Shown here piece by piece: positions 10,856 to 22,237 of a stretch of DNA of 64,000 nucleotides. The notes under the pieces are model-generated. The model searched no databases and had not been told where the DNA came from. It saw nothing but the letters and a program-made list of their open reading frames with translations. How positions within the stretch are numbered: the first letter of the stretch is position 1; every line of letters begins with the position of its first letter. Both the position numbers and the translations under genes were made by a program. Source of the DNA: Pseudofabraea citricarpa (Eukaryota; Ascomycota; Leotiomycetes; Helotiales; Dermateaceae); contig JAPWGK010000005.1 of the NCBI GenBank assembly GCA_029641185.1, positions 248,001 through 312,000 on the forward strand, given 5' to 3'.

Positions 10856-13715
10856 TCAACCATTGCCGCGTCTAAGTCTCCCCTGCTCTTCGGCCTGGCT
10901 GAGCGCCTGTAAGATTTGGCCGGCTTCAATGCCCTCATTGCCATCTCCAAATCCCATGCTTCCAAAAGGGTGCATCGTCATATCGCCCAACACAGACCCA
11001 TCTAGTAAACCTGAAGCTTCGGCGTTGGAGTTTGCTAGTAATTGTTGCAAGACCGTATTGGGGTACAGCGGTTCGGGGTCTCTGCTCATGGCATAAAAAT
11101 CCTGATTCATGTTGTCGGGGTCAGTAAATCCTAGATTTACGAGACTCTGGTCCCAGTTGTCGGTCCTGAATCGCATTAGTGTGTGAAAGAGGGAGTTTTG
11201 ACAAGGAGACAAACCATTCCATTGCATCGAGAGCTGCAAACTCATTGAACATTGAGTCGCTCTCCACGTCAGAGTTTATCGACATGGCATGCTGGAATTG
11301 AGACGGGAGAGGCTGAGACAAATCCATTGATGGCTGATTCATCAAAGGCATCTGTTGTCTTTGGTTCATTGACCAGGCCTCGTTTGTGACGGGACTAGGA
11401 ACATTGAATATGGGCTGAGACGCTTGTTGAAGATTCGGCCGTAGATTAGCTGGCGATGATGTGAAAGACGTCGAGCGCTGCGAAGACGGTGGAGCCATGA
11501 CTTTCCGCGGCAGGGTCTGGATCTGCTGTGGCGGTTCTGTCCTATTCATGGGCGAAGGCTGGATCTGTTGCGGTCGATCAACACCAGACATGGAATGTGA
11601 CCTGAAAGCCTGGGGGCTAAGTGGATTAGTTATTTCAAAACTGGTGGAGGTTTGCGGTGTTTTGACAGATTGTGGAGTGTCGGCTTCATGGTTTATACCG
11701 CTGATAAGATCGAAAGCTACCTGACTCTCTCGGCGGCCTCTAACGACTGGCATATATGAAGGAGTAGCTTTGAAGAGAGTTAGAACTGGCCAAGAGCTTT
11801 CCATTGCAGATAAACATCTATCCATGTTATATTTCCAGTCATCCAGGATTATGTGTGTGCTTTCAATACTGCTCTGTACTTCATGAACAGTATCATAAGC
11901 TGATTTGATGAAATATTCAAATGTTGGTGGTACAAGGAGTAATTCATATGTGTCTGTATGATGTTTGAGAAGGTCAACGATCTGCTGAGCTATGGCTGCA
12001 CATTGTTCAAAATTCGAACCCTCAGTTCTGCCCCTGTATGAGAGCAACTGAGACGTAGAAAGGGCACTGGCATATGCTAGATGCAGGTGATAGTGATGGG
12101 GTAGCAACGGCCATGTTTGCCCATTTTGCATAGCAGAAGGGTCGAAAGAAAATTGTGGTGGTTGATTTTGTTTCCAAGCTCGGAGCCTGTCTAACAGACT
12201 TGTGCCAGCAGCCGTAAGTTGCTGCTTGCCAGTATCACTCGACATGTAATAAAGTGCATCGCTAAGGATTTGAAGGACTTGAACGAGCCGATTGAAAGTG
12301 CTTAAAGCCGAAACAGGACCTCGGGAACTTCCAGGAGTGTCTTTCCGAGCAGAGAGACAGTCCGTCCAAGGATCCCATTCTTCTAGGCCATCTTCGTTCA
12401 ACAGGCCAGCCTTTGCTGCATCCTCACTCCTTAGATGAGGTCGACGTCCAAGGCGAGCTGCTAAAATTGTTTCAAGGGCAAAACATCCTAGAAAGACATG
12501 CTTGGTCCTTAAAGATGACTTTGACGCATCTGTTCCTGAAGTAGCAGGGCTATCAAGGCCCATTTCAACCGCCACGCGAACAGCCTGCCCGATAAGTAGC
12601 CACGCACGACTGAAATGGCCCAATCCCATATTTGCTAACGTCAGGATCAAAAGGGCTTGGACATGACCGAGCTGAAAGACGCCCTCTTCGTCCGGGATCA
12701 GAGATCTGGCATGCATATAGGTTTTCCGGGGGCTCCAATTCACATCTGCCTTGGCAGTATGTGGCCCAGAAATGGTAGAATGCTGATACTTCGCATATGA
12801 TATTGCAGCCCACAGTGCAGCATGATCGCCAGACATCAAAGTAGATGGCGGTTCGGAATTTTTGGCCTGAGAGTATTGGTAGGAGGTTCTTAACAGATCA
12901 TGTTTCTCGATGATGGGTAACCAACAATGAGTATATGAAAAGTATACATCAAGCAACTGCCACGTATCTGACGGAAGATTGGGCACTTCCGCAGCAGTCA
13001 GTATTGATGCTGTGCCAGATTTGGCAATCGAGCTCGAAAATCTATTATCACCCTTTGAATCATGCCGGGATGGGATGGTGTCTGGGGATGTAGTATCAAA
13101 GGGTTTTTCTTGCCAACTGCTTCCTGGTAGGCTTGGTAGCTCTTCACGGTCTGTGCCAGCACTCAAGGGCTTCTGAGAGCCGCTGAGGTCTACTCTCTTC
13201 CCAGCTTGAGATTCAGAATCCAAGCGTTTCCTCTTTCCAGCTTCGGCAGAAGGTTCGAGGATTGGTAGTAATCTTTCAAGTTCCTGGGAGATTCTGGACT
13301 TTCTCCACGTGTCAACAAGAGCATCGGATGGGCCATCCTCATTCCAGATAGTCAACAATGTTTCATTGCCATCTTCGCCAGTCAGAACCAGCAGTATTTT
13401 ATCTTCCATCCCCTCCACTTCACGAATAGCCAGACCCCATAATTTCTCAAGTCCGCGCACGTATCCTTCTGGAAGGCCTCTTTTCTTAACATTCGCATCG
13501 TATGAACACGTCCTTCCATGGGTTACACATGTCGAACATCTGGGTTTTTTCCCATCACACTTGTCTTTCCGGCTTCTGCAGCGGTCACAGGCTTGTGACA
13601 CTCTCTTCCTGGGGCCATTCTTGCCTACCGACACGTCTTCCTTGTGTTCTACATCTTCCTTCTTGGATTTGAGAGGTTTCTTCCCGGGCCTCGCATCTGC
13701 ATGCTGAACCTCCAT
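10856..13715 (-). CDS. Zn2Cys6 transcription factor, candidate quinate activator QutA/qa-1F
   Basis: Exons are 11215-13715 and 10856-11165, joined over a 49-nt intron (donor GTTTGT, branch-like CACTAATGC), giving 936 residues. The binuclear zinc cluster has the canonical spacing C-X2-C-X6-C-X6-C-X2-C-X6-C at C43, 46, 53, 60, 63 and 70. A KKRGLPEGYVRGLEKLW linker follows. The middle shows a fungal-specific transcription factor domain (LLDVYFSYTHCWLPIIEKHD). The C-terminus is Gln/Pro/Ser-rich with an acidic end (NWDQSLVNLGFTD). The linker shape (KKRG, GYxRxLE, then WRKSR and ERLL) resembles QUTA/QA-1F, and the gene is divergent from qutR, as qutA is in Aspergillus nidulans. However, related cellulase/mannanase regulators share this architecture, so the QutA identity rests mainly on position. 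The frame is open upstream to 13832 without an ATG; the first ATG at 13715 is used. Confidence 0.75.
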
Positions 13716-14560
13716 CTCCCGTCGACTCCAATGCGCAATCTTTGATGCCTCAATTACTGAGGGCTTCTCGGGTCGCACAGTCGCGTCGACCGATGTTGAG
13801 TTGGCTCGGCGTCGCTGACGCCCTATGGGCAAAGCCTGGAGGGCCGTACATGCGTGTCGGGGGCTCCCACGGTCAATGGCAGCTTCTCAATAGAAGGGAA
13901 TGGTGTACATGGCGCCGCTGAGTGTCGGTCGGGGGTGGAGGGGTTATCAAATGAGGTGCCAACGCTCGTACAATATAGTATATGCAAGTGAGATGTGCTG
14001 CGATGAGATGCTTGCAAGGTCAGCGATGATTCCCAGGGAAATTCATCATGTTGGGGGTCTCTTTCGAGCCGTTCCCCATACCCCACAACTTGGGTTTTCA
14101 GATGAGTTCCAGAACAGCGGTTAAAATCTTTTCCGCCGTCAGCATGGGATTCAATACCCCCCATCTCATCTTTCGGGCATTGTGGTCTAAGCAGAACGCG
14201 CTCAGATTCCAAATGCCGTGGCAGTGTAGACAGACTCAGCGATGCAGTGTAGTCACCAGAGCACGTTAGCCTGCCACCTCCTAGTCAGCGATGACCCGGC
14301 AATTGGAACGACTTCATGATCCGACTTTAGATCTTTCCTCCAAAAGTATTCTCCCTTTTGACCCTGTATCCTCCATCTTCTCTACAGCTTTCCCTTATAT
14401 GTGTATCTCGAGACATCCTGCTGCCTCTACGTACTGCCTTTGCACCTAACAACGCCGCTTATTCCATACCCCGCCTTTGGGACGGCATGTTAGAGGCACG
14501 ACAAACAATCACGTGTGGAAGATCTCGCTGCTGAAGACCGTGGGAAGATCTGGGGACAAC
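13716..14560. other. Divergent regulator promoter region
   Basis: About 845 nt lie between the start codons of the Zn2Cys6 activator and QutR. I found no good match to the 16-nt QA-1F/QUTA palindrome here. Short upstream open frames are present; the QutR frame itself is open from 14477 with no ATG before 14561. Confidence 0.5.
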
Positions 14561-17032
14561 ATGTCGGTGGTAACTCAGCTCCAGCATGCGGCCGTCAGCT
14601 CTCCCTTGAAGCTGGAGGCGGGCCACCTCTCGAAACTACGCGCCTTTCCATCGAATGCATCCATTGTGCTTATAGGGTCACGCGGCTCAGGGAAACGAAG
14701 TCTGGGCTTCATAGGAGCAACGCACCTGGGCCGGAGATTCATCACGGAAGATTACTATTTCGAAGAGGTCACCGGTCTGTCGAGAGGCGCTTTCCTACGC
14801 CAGTATGGAACCCAGGCATTCTATCGAAGGAACGTGGAAGTGTTGAGACAGATGCTTGACCAGAACAGAAATGGATGCATTATTGAGTGCGGTATGGCTA
14901 GCCTGGCCAAAGAAGCACAGAAGGCGTTGTTTGAGTACTCTAAGACTAACCCAGTCATCTACATCACCCGGAATAGCCAAAGGATACGACAGCTACTGAA
15001 TCTTGGCGAGGAAGAAGCTGCCCGGCTCGAGACGGCCGATTCGGCTCATAGGCTATGCTCAAACTTGGAGTATTACAACATGTACGATCCAAGTTGTGAC
15101 GGGATGGATACTCCTCCAGACCATGGTTTGCCAAATGTTTCTTCGAGGCTAAAGCATGCCAAGGAGGACTTTTCGCAGTTTCTTGATTTCTTGACGGGTC
15201 AGGGTGTCATAAGAAGTGGATTTGAAAGTCCCTTCTCTCTTGCAGCATTGCCGCCTGAATTTAGAGCATATACTTATGCTCTTTCTGTAAGGATGGCTAG
15301 TATACCGGAACTGGATCTCGAGCAGCTCGAAGCGGGAGCCGACGCGGTGCAACTCAAGATTGATGCGTGGAGACCAGACATCCAGAAGTTCATGGGAAAG
15401 CAAGTGGCCAGTATCAGAAGAAAGCTTGGAGTTCCTATCATTTTCCATGTTGAAGAGTATGTTTTCGGAGATGCCGTGCTTTCAAGATCGGAAAAAGAGG
15501 ACATCTACTTTGGTCTGCTAGAGTATGGGCTACGTCTTGGCGTAGAGTATCTCGTAGTGGATCTACAATGTTCTGCTGAACGTGTTGCCCGACTAATACA
15601 ATCTTCGGGGAGGACTAAGGTCATTGGTCATTACCTATCTAAAGACGAAGCCTCGTGGGGTTGGGATGATGAATCCAGGATAATACAGTATCGAAAAGCT
15701 CAAAGTCTTGGGTGCGATATGGTTCGTTTTGTTCGCGTTACGTCCTCAGAAGCCGACAATATCACAATTCAAGGATTCCTAAGGAAGATCGAAGCTATCC
15801 CTTCGCATCTTCCTGTCATTGCGTACAACCTCGGTTGTCATGGACGGACGTCTTTGATTGCAAACAGGATCTTCACACCTGTCACTCACCCTGCAATGCA
15901 CTCTACAGTTAGCAAAAGTCAAATGCGGAAATTCTTGCCAACAGCAGCTGAGGCGATGCAGTCGCTCTATCAAACATCAGTATTGGACCCTCTCCACTAT
16001 TATCATTTCGGTGCTAGTGTTTTCTACTCCTTATCTCCTGTTATGCATAATGCCGCCTACCAAGTCTGTGGTATGAGCCATGACTTTGCATCTCTGCAGG
16101 TCTCATCAGTGGAAGACATTCATCGACTTTGCCAAACACCATCCTTCGGCGGTGCTGCTATCACCCAGCCATTCAAAGTCGAAGTTACCACTCGCATCGC
16201 AGCCAAGAGCTATCACGCAAAGGCAATCGGAGCTGTTAACACTTTGTTGCCTCTTCGAATACTCCCAAGTGGAGAACCTTTGGACGGAAGTACACAATCA
16301 TTGCTTCGGCAAGCCAACCAAAGAAGTAAATCCGGTCCAGTAATCGCATATTATGGAGATAACACTGATTTCATCGGAATTCTGACTTGTCTTCGTCGCA
16401 ATATATCCCCGCGAAATGTGGTCCAACCATCGAAAACGACTGGCCTAGTTATTGGGGCAGGAGGAATGGCTCGTGGTGCGATCTATGCCATGATCCAGCT
16501 TGGGTGCCGTAAGATCTTCATGTTCAATCGTACTATCGAGCACGCTGAAAATGTAGCACGTCATTTCAATTCCTGGACAGCTGGCTTGAGTAGCGATGGA
16601 GATGTTGTTCGTGTTCTGAAGTCTCGAGATGAACCTTGGCCTGCCAATTTTAGACTACCAACCATGATTGTTTCTTGTGTTCCAGCTCGAGCAGTAGGCT
16701 CTGAGGGGCCGGCGAACTTTGAAATGCCTTTGCAGTGGCTCGGAAGTCCTACAGGTGGGGTGGTTGCTGAAGTGAGTACACGAAGAACTTGCACCAGAAA
16801 ATACTGACTGTCATTGTAGCTTGCATACTTCCCTTTAATAACCCCGCTCATCAAACAGATCCGTAGAGTAAGAGAAGAAACAAAACAGGCTTGGGTGATT
16901 GTAGATGGATTAGAAGTATTGCCTGAACAAGCCATCGCCCAATTCGAGTTAATGACGGGCAGGAAAGCACCAAAGCGAAGGATGAGGCGTGAGGTTTTGC
17001 AGGAACATCATCGCTACGAAAGTAGCAGTTGA
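14561..17032 (+). CDS. qutR: Quinate pathway repressor QutR (qa-1S), AROM-derived
   Basis: Exons are 14561-16771 and 16820-17032 (48-nt intron, TACTGAC branch), giving 807 residues. The order of domains equals the last three domains of the pentafunctional AROM enzyme. A shikimate-kinase-like part (about 30-220) carries a P-loop variant GSRGSGKRS at 39-47. A type I dehydroquinase-like part (about 240-450) has [11 protein letters not shown] where the enzyme has ADAVELRVD. A shikimate-dehydrogenase-like part (about 480-807) contains [15 protein letters not shown] and [13 protein letters not shown]. This is the build of QUTR/QA-1S, which holds the activator inactive without quinate. The SDH-like signature SHSLSP has become FYSLSP, and NVTIPFK has become AITQPFK, consistent with loss of catalysis. 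The gene neighbours the candidate activator but lies 25 kb from the structural genes it should control. Confidence 0.9.
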
Positions 17033-17386
17033 TATGTGTTTGAATATGTTAAGAATTTAGGAAACAAATAGGAAAAATTACAGCGCGGTGCTTACGTGCA
17101 CATTACTTCATACCCCCTCGCGTAAAATCTCGCTACGCCATCTCTTCCTCCCTACCTCTCTCTCCCTCTGTAACACCACAATCACCACACTCAACTCATT
17201 TACAGTTTTAATTTCGGATTCTTTAACTTTGGCCATCTATGCAGTCACTGACATTGCTTGCGCGTGTTCTATTTCCATATTCTCCTTGAGTAGAGTCTCG
17301 CTGCTTCCTCTTTTCTCTTCCTCACTCCTCGCCACCACACAAAGGATACCCAACGCGATTAATTCTCTATTTCAGCAACAGACGCA
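17033..17386. other. Intergenic region with pyrimidine-rich leader
   Basis: This is the 3' side of qutR and a CT-rich promoter or leader (CTCTTCCTCCC-like runs, 17140-17340) of the next gene. Nothing else is seen. Confidence 0.45.
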
Positions 17387-18547
17387 ATGTCGAATCCAAC
17401 TCAGTTCTACGACGATGGCCATGGTCCGATCCCAAACATCTGGTACCCGAAGCAGCCTGGCAAGTGGACTCCATCTCGAGATTTCAGGTACGTTCAACTG
17501 CGCGCTCTTCTTCAACATGCACTGCTGATATCCGCACACAGCTTCTTTGATGGCCTGTCTTCTATACCACCAGAAGTTCGCGATCGTATCTTCTACTACC
17601 TTGTCTTCACTTGGGATGAGACGAAGCAATACCCTCAGACTAAACCTGAAGCTGGGGAGATTTCTTTTGCGCGCCTACACACTTTTACGAGAAGAGAGTT
17701 TTGGACTGCAGTCAAAAAAAATCAATTTCTTCGTTTTCCCATTTTGCCAGAGAAAGACGAAGACGATCGAAGGTACAATTTGATTCAGGCTCGATTTGAG
17801 AGCAGGAATGGGAAATTGGATTATTTTAAAAGCTCGGAGTTGCGCAGCATATGGGAATTTACAGAATGCCTGGACATTATTGAGAACTGCAGTGGTCAAA
17901 GAGCAGTAGCAATTAAGGAAGATCTTAGAAAAGCTTTTTGGGGAAATATTGTCTTCGAGTTTTGTTTTTTCAATACGAAGAAGGAGACAGATTCAATCAT
18001 CGAAGAACCTGATAGATGGGATGTTTATAGATGGGAAGAAAAATGGATTAAACCTCATCAACATTGGTACGAAGCCCATAAAGAACACTTTAGGTACATT
18101 CAACATCTCTCGCTCTATTACCAAGAAAAAGTCACATGCGATGAAGATGAATCGAATTATCGATTTTGCAATATCTGCAGACAACTTCGAGCGCTACCAA
18201 ACCTAAAATCTCTCAAGGTCTGGGCCAGAATGGGACGCTTCACATGGGAGATTGGACAAGGAGGAGGAACAGGTTGGGCAAGGATGATTCGGAAACTTCC
18301 AGTGCTGGAAAGTTTCAAGTTTTACTTTTTCCCCGATACTGGGTGCGAACCTGGGGGTCTAGGTTTCATGGCACAAGGCGAAATTGATTTCCAATATGAG
18401 TATGTATGGGGCCGAAAACATTGGGAACATTTCATGACACCTGATTCATTGGCAAATATCAAGGATGGAGAATACCAGGGAGATTGGTATCTTGAGCAGC
18501 TTTTCAGTGAGGAGAAGACTGAAAATGGTTCAGAATCACATGAATAA
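17387..18547 (+). CDS. F-box-like hypothetical protein
   Basis: I do not recognise a specific family. After a short Pro/Trp-rich start, the protein shows SIPPEVRDRIFYYLVF, which has the spacing of an F-box or 2EXR-like helix (LPxExxxxIF). A charged body follows with many aromatic residues and a leucine-rich stretch (QLRALPNLKSLKVWARMG) like one leucine-rich repeat. The whole frame is open (386 residues). However, 17488-17541 has a consensus donor GTACGT, a CTGAT branch and a CACAG acceptor and is 54 nt, so splicing also keeps the frame. The spliced product (17387-17487 joined to 17542-18547) is 368 residues and puts the F-box-like motif close to the N-terminus. I prefer the spliced form. Such proteins are multi-copy in ascomycetes and often act as SCF substrate adaptors, but no partner can be named. 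Confidence 0.7.
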   Translation: MSNPTQFYDDGHGPIPNIWYPKQPGKWTPSRDFRYVQLRALLQHALLISAHSFFDGLSSIPPEVRDRIFYYLVFTWDETKQYPQTKPEAGEISFARLHTFTRREFWTAVKKNQFLRFPILPEKDEDDRRYNLIQARFESRNGKLDYFKSSELRSIWEFTECLDIIENCSGQRAVAIKEDLRKAFWGNIVFEFCFFNTKKETDSIIEEPDRWDVYRWEEKWIKPHQHWYEAHKEHFRYIQHLSLYYQEKVTCDEDESNYRFCNICRQLRALPNLKSLKVWARMGRFTWEIGQGGGTGWARMIRKLPVLESFKFYFFPDTGCEPGGLGFMAQGEIDFQYEYVWGRKHWEHFMTPDSLANIKDGEYQGDWYLEQLFSEEKTENGSESHE

Positions 18548-20145
18548 TAATCTGCCGTTGACTCTTAACGGAAATTTCCTTTGCGAGAATTGAGGTTCTT
18601 GGGAAGTTTCAAGGCTGGAGGAAAAGTTTTGCAGGAAATTATAGGTATTAGAGCTTAGATTGACATCAAAATAATCCATGGGCTCTATCAAACATGAGAT
18701 CCACATGTTTGTATTAAATGGAGCGGATAGAAGCCTGCAGATGAAACTTGGTGGTTAATGATCTATGGACTGTGTATCTTATGGGGTCCATCTCGCTTGA
18801 AACAGCTGGTCAGAAATGGAAACTGAGAACTTACCTAAAACCATACAGTGCCCAAATAATTAGCATCATCATTGAGATATTTTACGCATTCAAACTATAT
18901 ACGATACGCCTAAAGTCTCGAAAATGGTTTGCGTCTTCTATCTCTATAGATAAATTTCTGGTTTCACCTTCCAATCCCAACTGTCTCTACAGTTCACTCA
19001 ACACCACATTGTTGTATATTTCCTGACGCTGGATAGAATCTGAAAATCCTAAAACCTTCTTTTCTCAAAATTATCAAGCGTTAAAATCCGATGAATGATT
19101 TAGATGGAGCCAGCGCCAACAAATCCATCCAGGCTCTATTTCCACTTCAACAGAAGTCGTCTTTTGGGGAGCGACTAGTAATGGCAATCAATTATTTTCA
19201 CTTGATATCAAGTAAGACTCCAATAGTCCCTCTATTCGAATTCCAGTTTCTTTGGGCTGTCATTTGCCTGTAGCATTTGAATTCCAGTCATAAAACAATA
19301 TCCGAACAAGATGAGAAGACTAGAAGAATAGAATGAAGTGAGAGATATAGCTTTCAAAGTCATAGACGAGACATTGGCTAGAAATTTATATATTTCAAAG
19401 AGTAGTTAGTACTCTGTGTTATAACTTGATATACTTTGTGTTCATTGTGAAACTTACCTTGATAAACAAGAAGTCGTCCAACAGCAATAATTTAAGCGAG
19501 CTGATCAAATAAATCTCTACAAGCACAACGTGGATTACTTACATATTCCTATATACAACTAGGGTTAATTGATACGATTCTCCGACAGGTAGAAGAGTAT
19601 TGAAGGCTGGCTTTATATTGTACGAAAACCCGAGATCGGTCACACGTGACTGCATACTTGGAAGTGCCGCCAGTCATGTGATGCATACGCATCTTGTTCC
19701 CTCCCAATGAATGAATGCCTTCGGTTCGTTGTATGCTACACGAGCAGGATAACAGTATGACCCAAGAGCTTCGGTCACAATTGCAGGTGCAATAACAGTT
19801 ACCAAAACCCCATCCCAACCAAGTATCAGCGGTTCAGGCGAGTCAACTGTCGTTCGAGCCTCATCTAGGGGAAATTTATCAGACCCCGAATAAATAATCT
19901 CACATATGAACAACCATTGGTATACAGCTCAGTGATCCATTCTTGAGCTTCAACTGTTGCATCGGATGCCCCGCCAACATTGCGGGCGCTCCGACATGAT
20001 GGTAAGCGACTCGGACGAGTCATCGCCAGTCGATAAAAAATCAACCCCGCCGACTCGTTCAACTCCGACTCACGTTAGATATATATTGACCAGTTGCCCA
20101 TTCTCGCAGGAAGCCTTGGTATGACATAACTGGCAGAAGCTTAAA
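18548..20145. other. AT-rich intergenic region
   Basis: About 1.6 kb. The first kilobase is AT-rich with many stops in all frames. Only open frames of 60-92 codons without motifs are found. The last 150 nt are the promoter of the P450 gene. No transposon feature could be identified. Confidence 0.5.
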
Positions 20146-21671
20146 ATGGCCATTCTCGAAGTCGCCGTGTATGCGTTGGGCAACAATCCCATCACTTCTC
20201 TCATCGCAATCGCAGCTATCATTCTGCTTTCAAGATCTATCTACCGTGTAGTTCTCCACCCGCTCGCTCATATTCCTGGTCCATTACTCCCGAAAATCAC
20301 TTCTCTCTGGCTTCACTATCATGCTTATATCGGCGACGAAGCGACCGCAATTCATCGTGCTCACTTAAAATATGGAACTCTTGTAAGGGTCTCGCCGAAC
20401 GAAGTGGATATTAGCGACGGGGATTCAATAGCTCCAATTTACGTCTCCAAAGGAGGATTTCCCAAGGCAGCATGTTATGCAAACTTCGATATTGATGGCC
20501 ACAAGACCATCTTCTCAACGACAGACAGTGAGCATCGAGCTCCTAGGGCCAAAGCTGTCGTGCCAATGTTTTCTACTAAGAGCATCAGAGATAACGAAGC
20601 CGCTCTCTATGGCTGCGTAAATCGAATGGTAGAAAGGATGCAGGAAGAGGCTGAGACTGGCCGGCCAGTAAACCTGTTGAACTTATCGAGAAGTTTGGCT
20701 GTTGATGCTGTGTCTACGCACTTATTTCAAGAGAATTACAATGGTACTTCCGAAAAAGGAAAGACCCTATCGGTCTCAGCATTTGTCGACGCTTTTGTTG
20801 CTGTTGGGAGATTTTTCTATCTACCAAATTCGGTGTTTATGTGGCTGGAATGGGCTATCGAGAAGTGCCTCCCAGATGAACATACGAGCGACAGTATGAA
20901 GATTGTAGACAAGTTCGTCGAGAATCTTGTAGACTCCACGCCCAAAGGAGCACAGACTTATCCAGGACGTCTTAAGAGCGCAGGACTTGATGACTCAGAA
21001 GTCAAATCTCAATGTAAAGATCTCATCTTTGCAGGAACAGACTCGACTGGCATGAATTTGGCGACAATTTGCCGAAATCTCGCTCTCTATCCAGAAAAGT
21101 AAGCTTCTAATAATATTGCTTCCACATTATTGCTCACCTCTGCCACAGATACGAGAGACTTCGGACTGAAGTTATTTCCAACGCAGGCTTGGGTCCTCAA
21201 GCGCAAGAAATCCAGTCATTACCATACCTTTCGGCGGTTGTAAAAGAGGGTCTTCGTGTCAGTATGGCAAACCCTACTCGCCTCCCGCATGTTGTCCCAG
21301 CCGGTGGCTGGACATTCAAAGGAGTACACTTCCCAGAAGGCTCGATCGTCGGATGCTCTGGCTACGAGCTTCACTTCAATTCCATAGCATTCCCTAACCC
21401 ACACGAGTTCCAACCCGAGAGGTGGTTGGAAGGAAACGTTACTGCCGAAGCAAACAAGTACTGGTTCGCATTTGGCGCTGGGAGCAGAGCTTGTATTGCC
21501 CGTAATCTTGCCACAACTGAACTCTACTTTGCCACTCAGAAATTGGCAGAGAGCAATGTCTTGCATGGCGCCAGGGCCTGCCAGGAAGGGGACATTGAGA
21601 TTTACGAGTGGTTCAACTCAAGTGTGAAGGGTGAGAAGATTGAGCTGATTTGGGAGAAGTCAAAAGTGTGA
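20146..21671 (+). CDS. Cytochrome P450 monooxygenase
   Basis: Exons are 20146-21098 and 21149-21671 (50-nt intron, donor GTAAGC), giving 491 residues. A hydrophobic N-terminal anchor (ITSLIAIAAIILL, about residues 16-28) and a proline-rich hinge (HPLAHIPGPLLPK) mark a microsomal P450. The I-helix is AGTDSTG near residue 300. The ExxR pair is E351/R354 in EGLR. The PERF-like motif is FQPERWL. The haem loop is FGAGSRAC with the axial Cys at 433. All key residues are present, so it should be active. The substrate is unknown; the style resembles the large benzoate-hydroxylase or mycotoxin-type fungal P450 clans. No polyketide, peptide or terpene synthase lies in the window, so there is no sign of a secondary-metabolite cluster. 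Confidence 0.92.
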
Positions 21672-22237
21672 GGGGGAGAGGAAATGAATCTATTCTCCTA
21701 ATTTCAAAACGTTGAACAATGTCTCCCACCTGCTCTGCCTGGAATTATAATCCAGATCAAACGTACCCCGAATCCCTTTGGAGGAAGCTTTCTCGAAGTG
21801 ACAAATTGTGATTCCATTCTGTTGGGGGCTGGAACTTTGACACCCATTTCCAACTTAACGGCAACCTCAAATAACTTCTTTTCGAGATAGCACATCAGCT
21901 TGGGAGGATATTAGAAGCTATCATGCGAGGGTGGTGAGCCCCGTCTAATTCAGACGGCTATTAACTTCAGGAGATGAGGGATGGTTTTTCTATCATGCTT
22001 CGTGGCCGAATACAAGTATTTTACATGTAAGAAGCATAAAGCGCTACCGCTTGTTCGGGAGTAAAATGATTGGCTCAATCGACTACATATTCATTCATTC
22101 AAGACATTAAAATTTGAAGATACTATTTCAAAAAGTCAAGCGACAAGAAATCCCAGGCCCATGATCAATTCGCCCAACACCGTCGCTTGAAATCAAATCC
22201 CATATCTTATCATTCCTAACTGTAATCCCTGTTACCC
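21672..22237. other. Convergent intergenic region
   Basis: This stretch lies between the 3' ends of the P450 gene and the following minus-strand gene. I see no gene or repeat. Confidence 0.45.
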
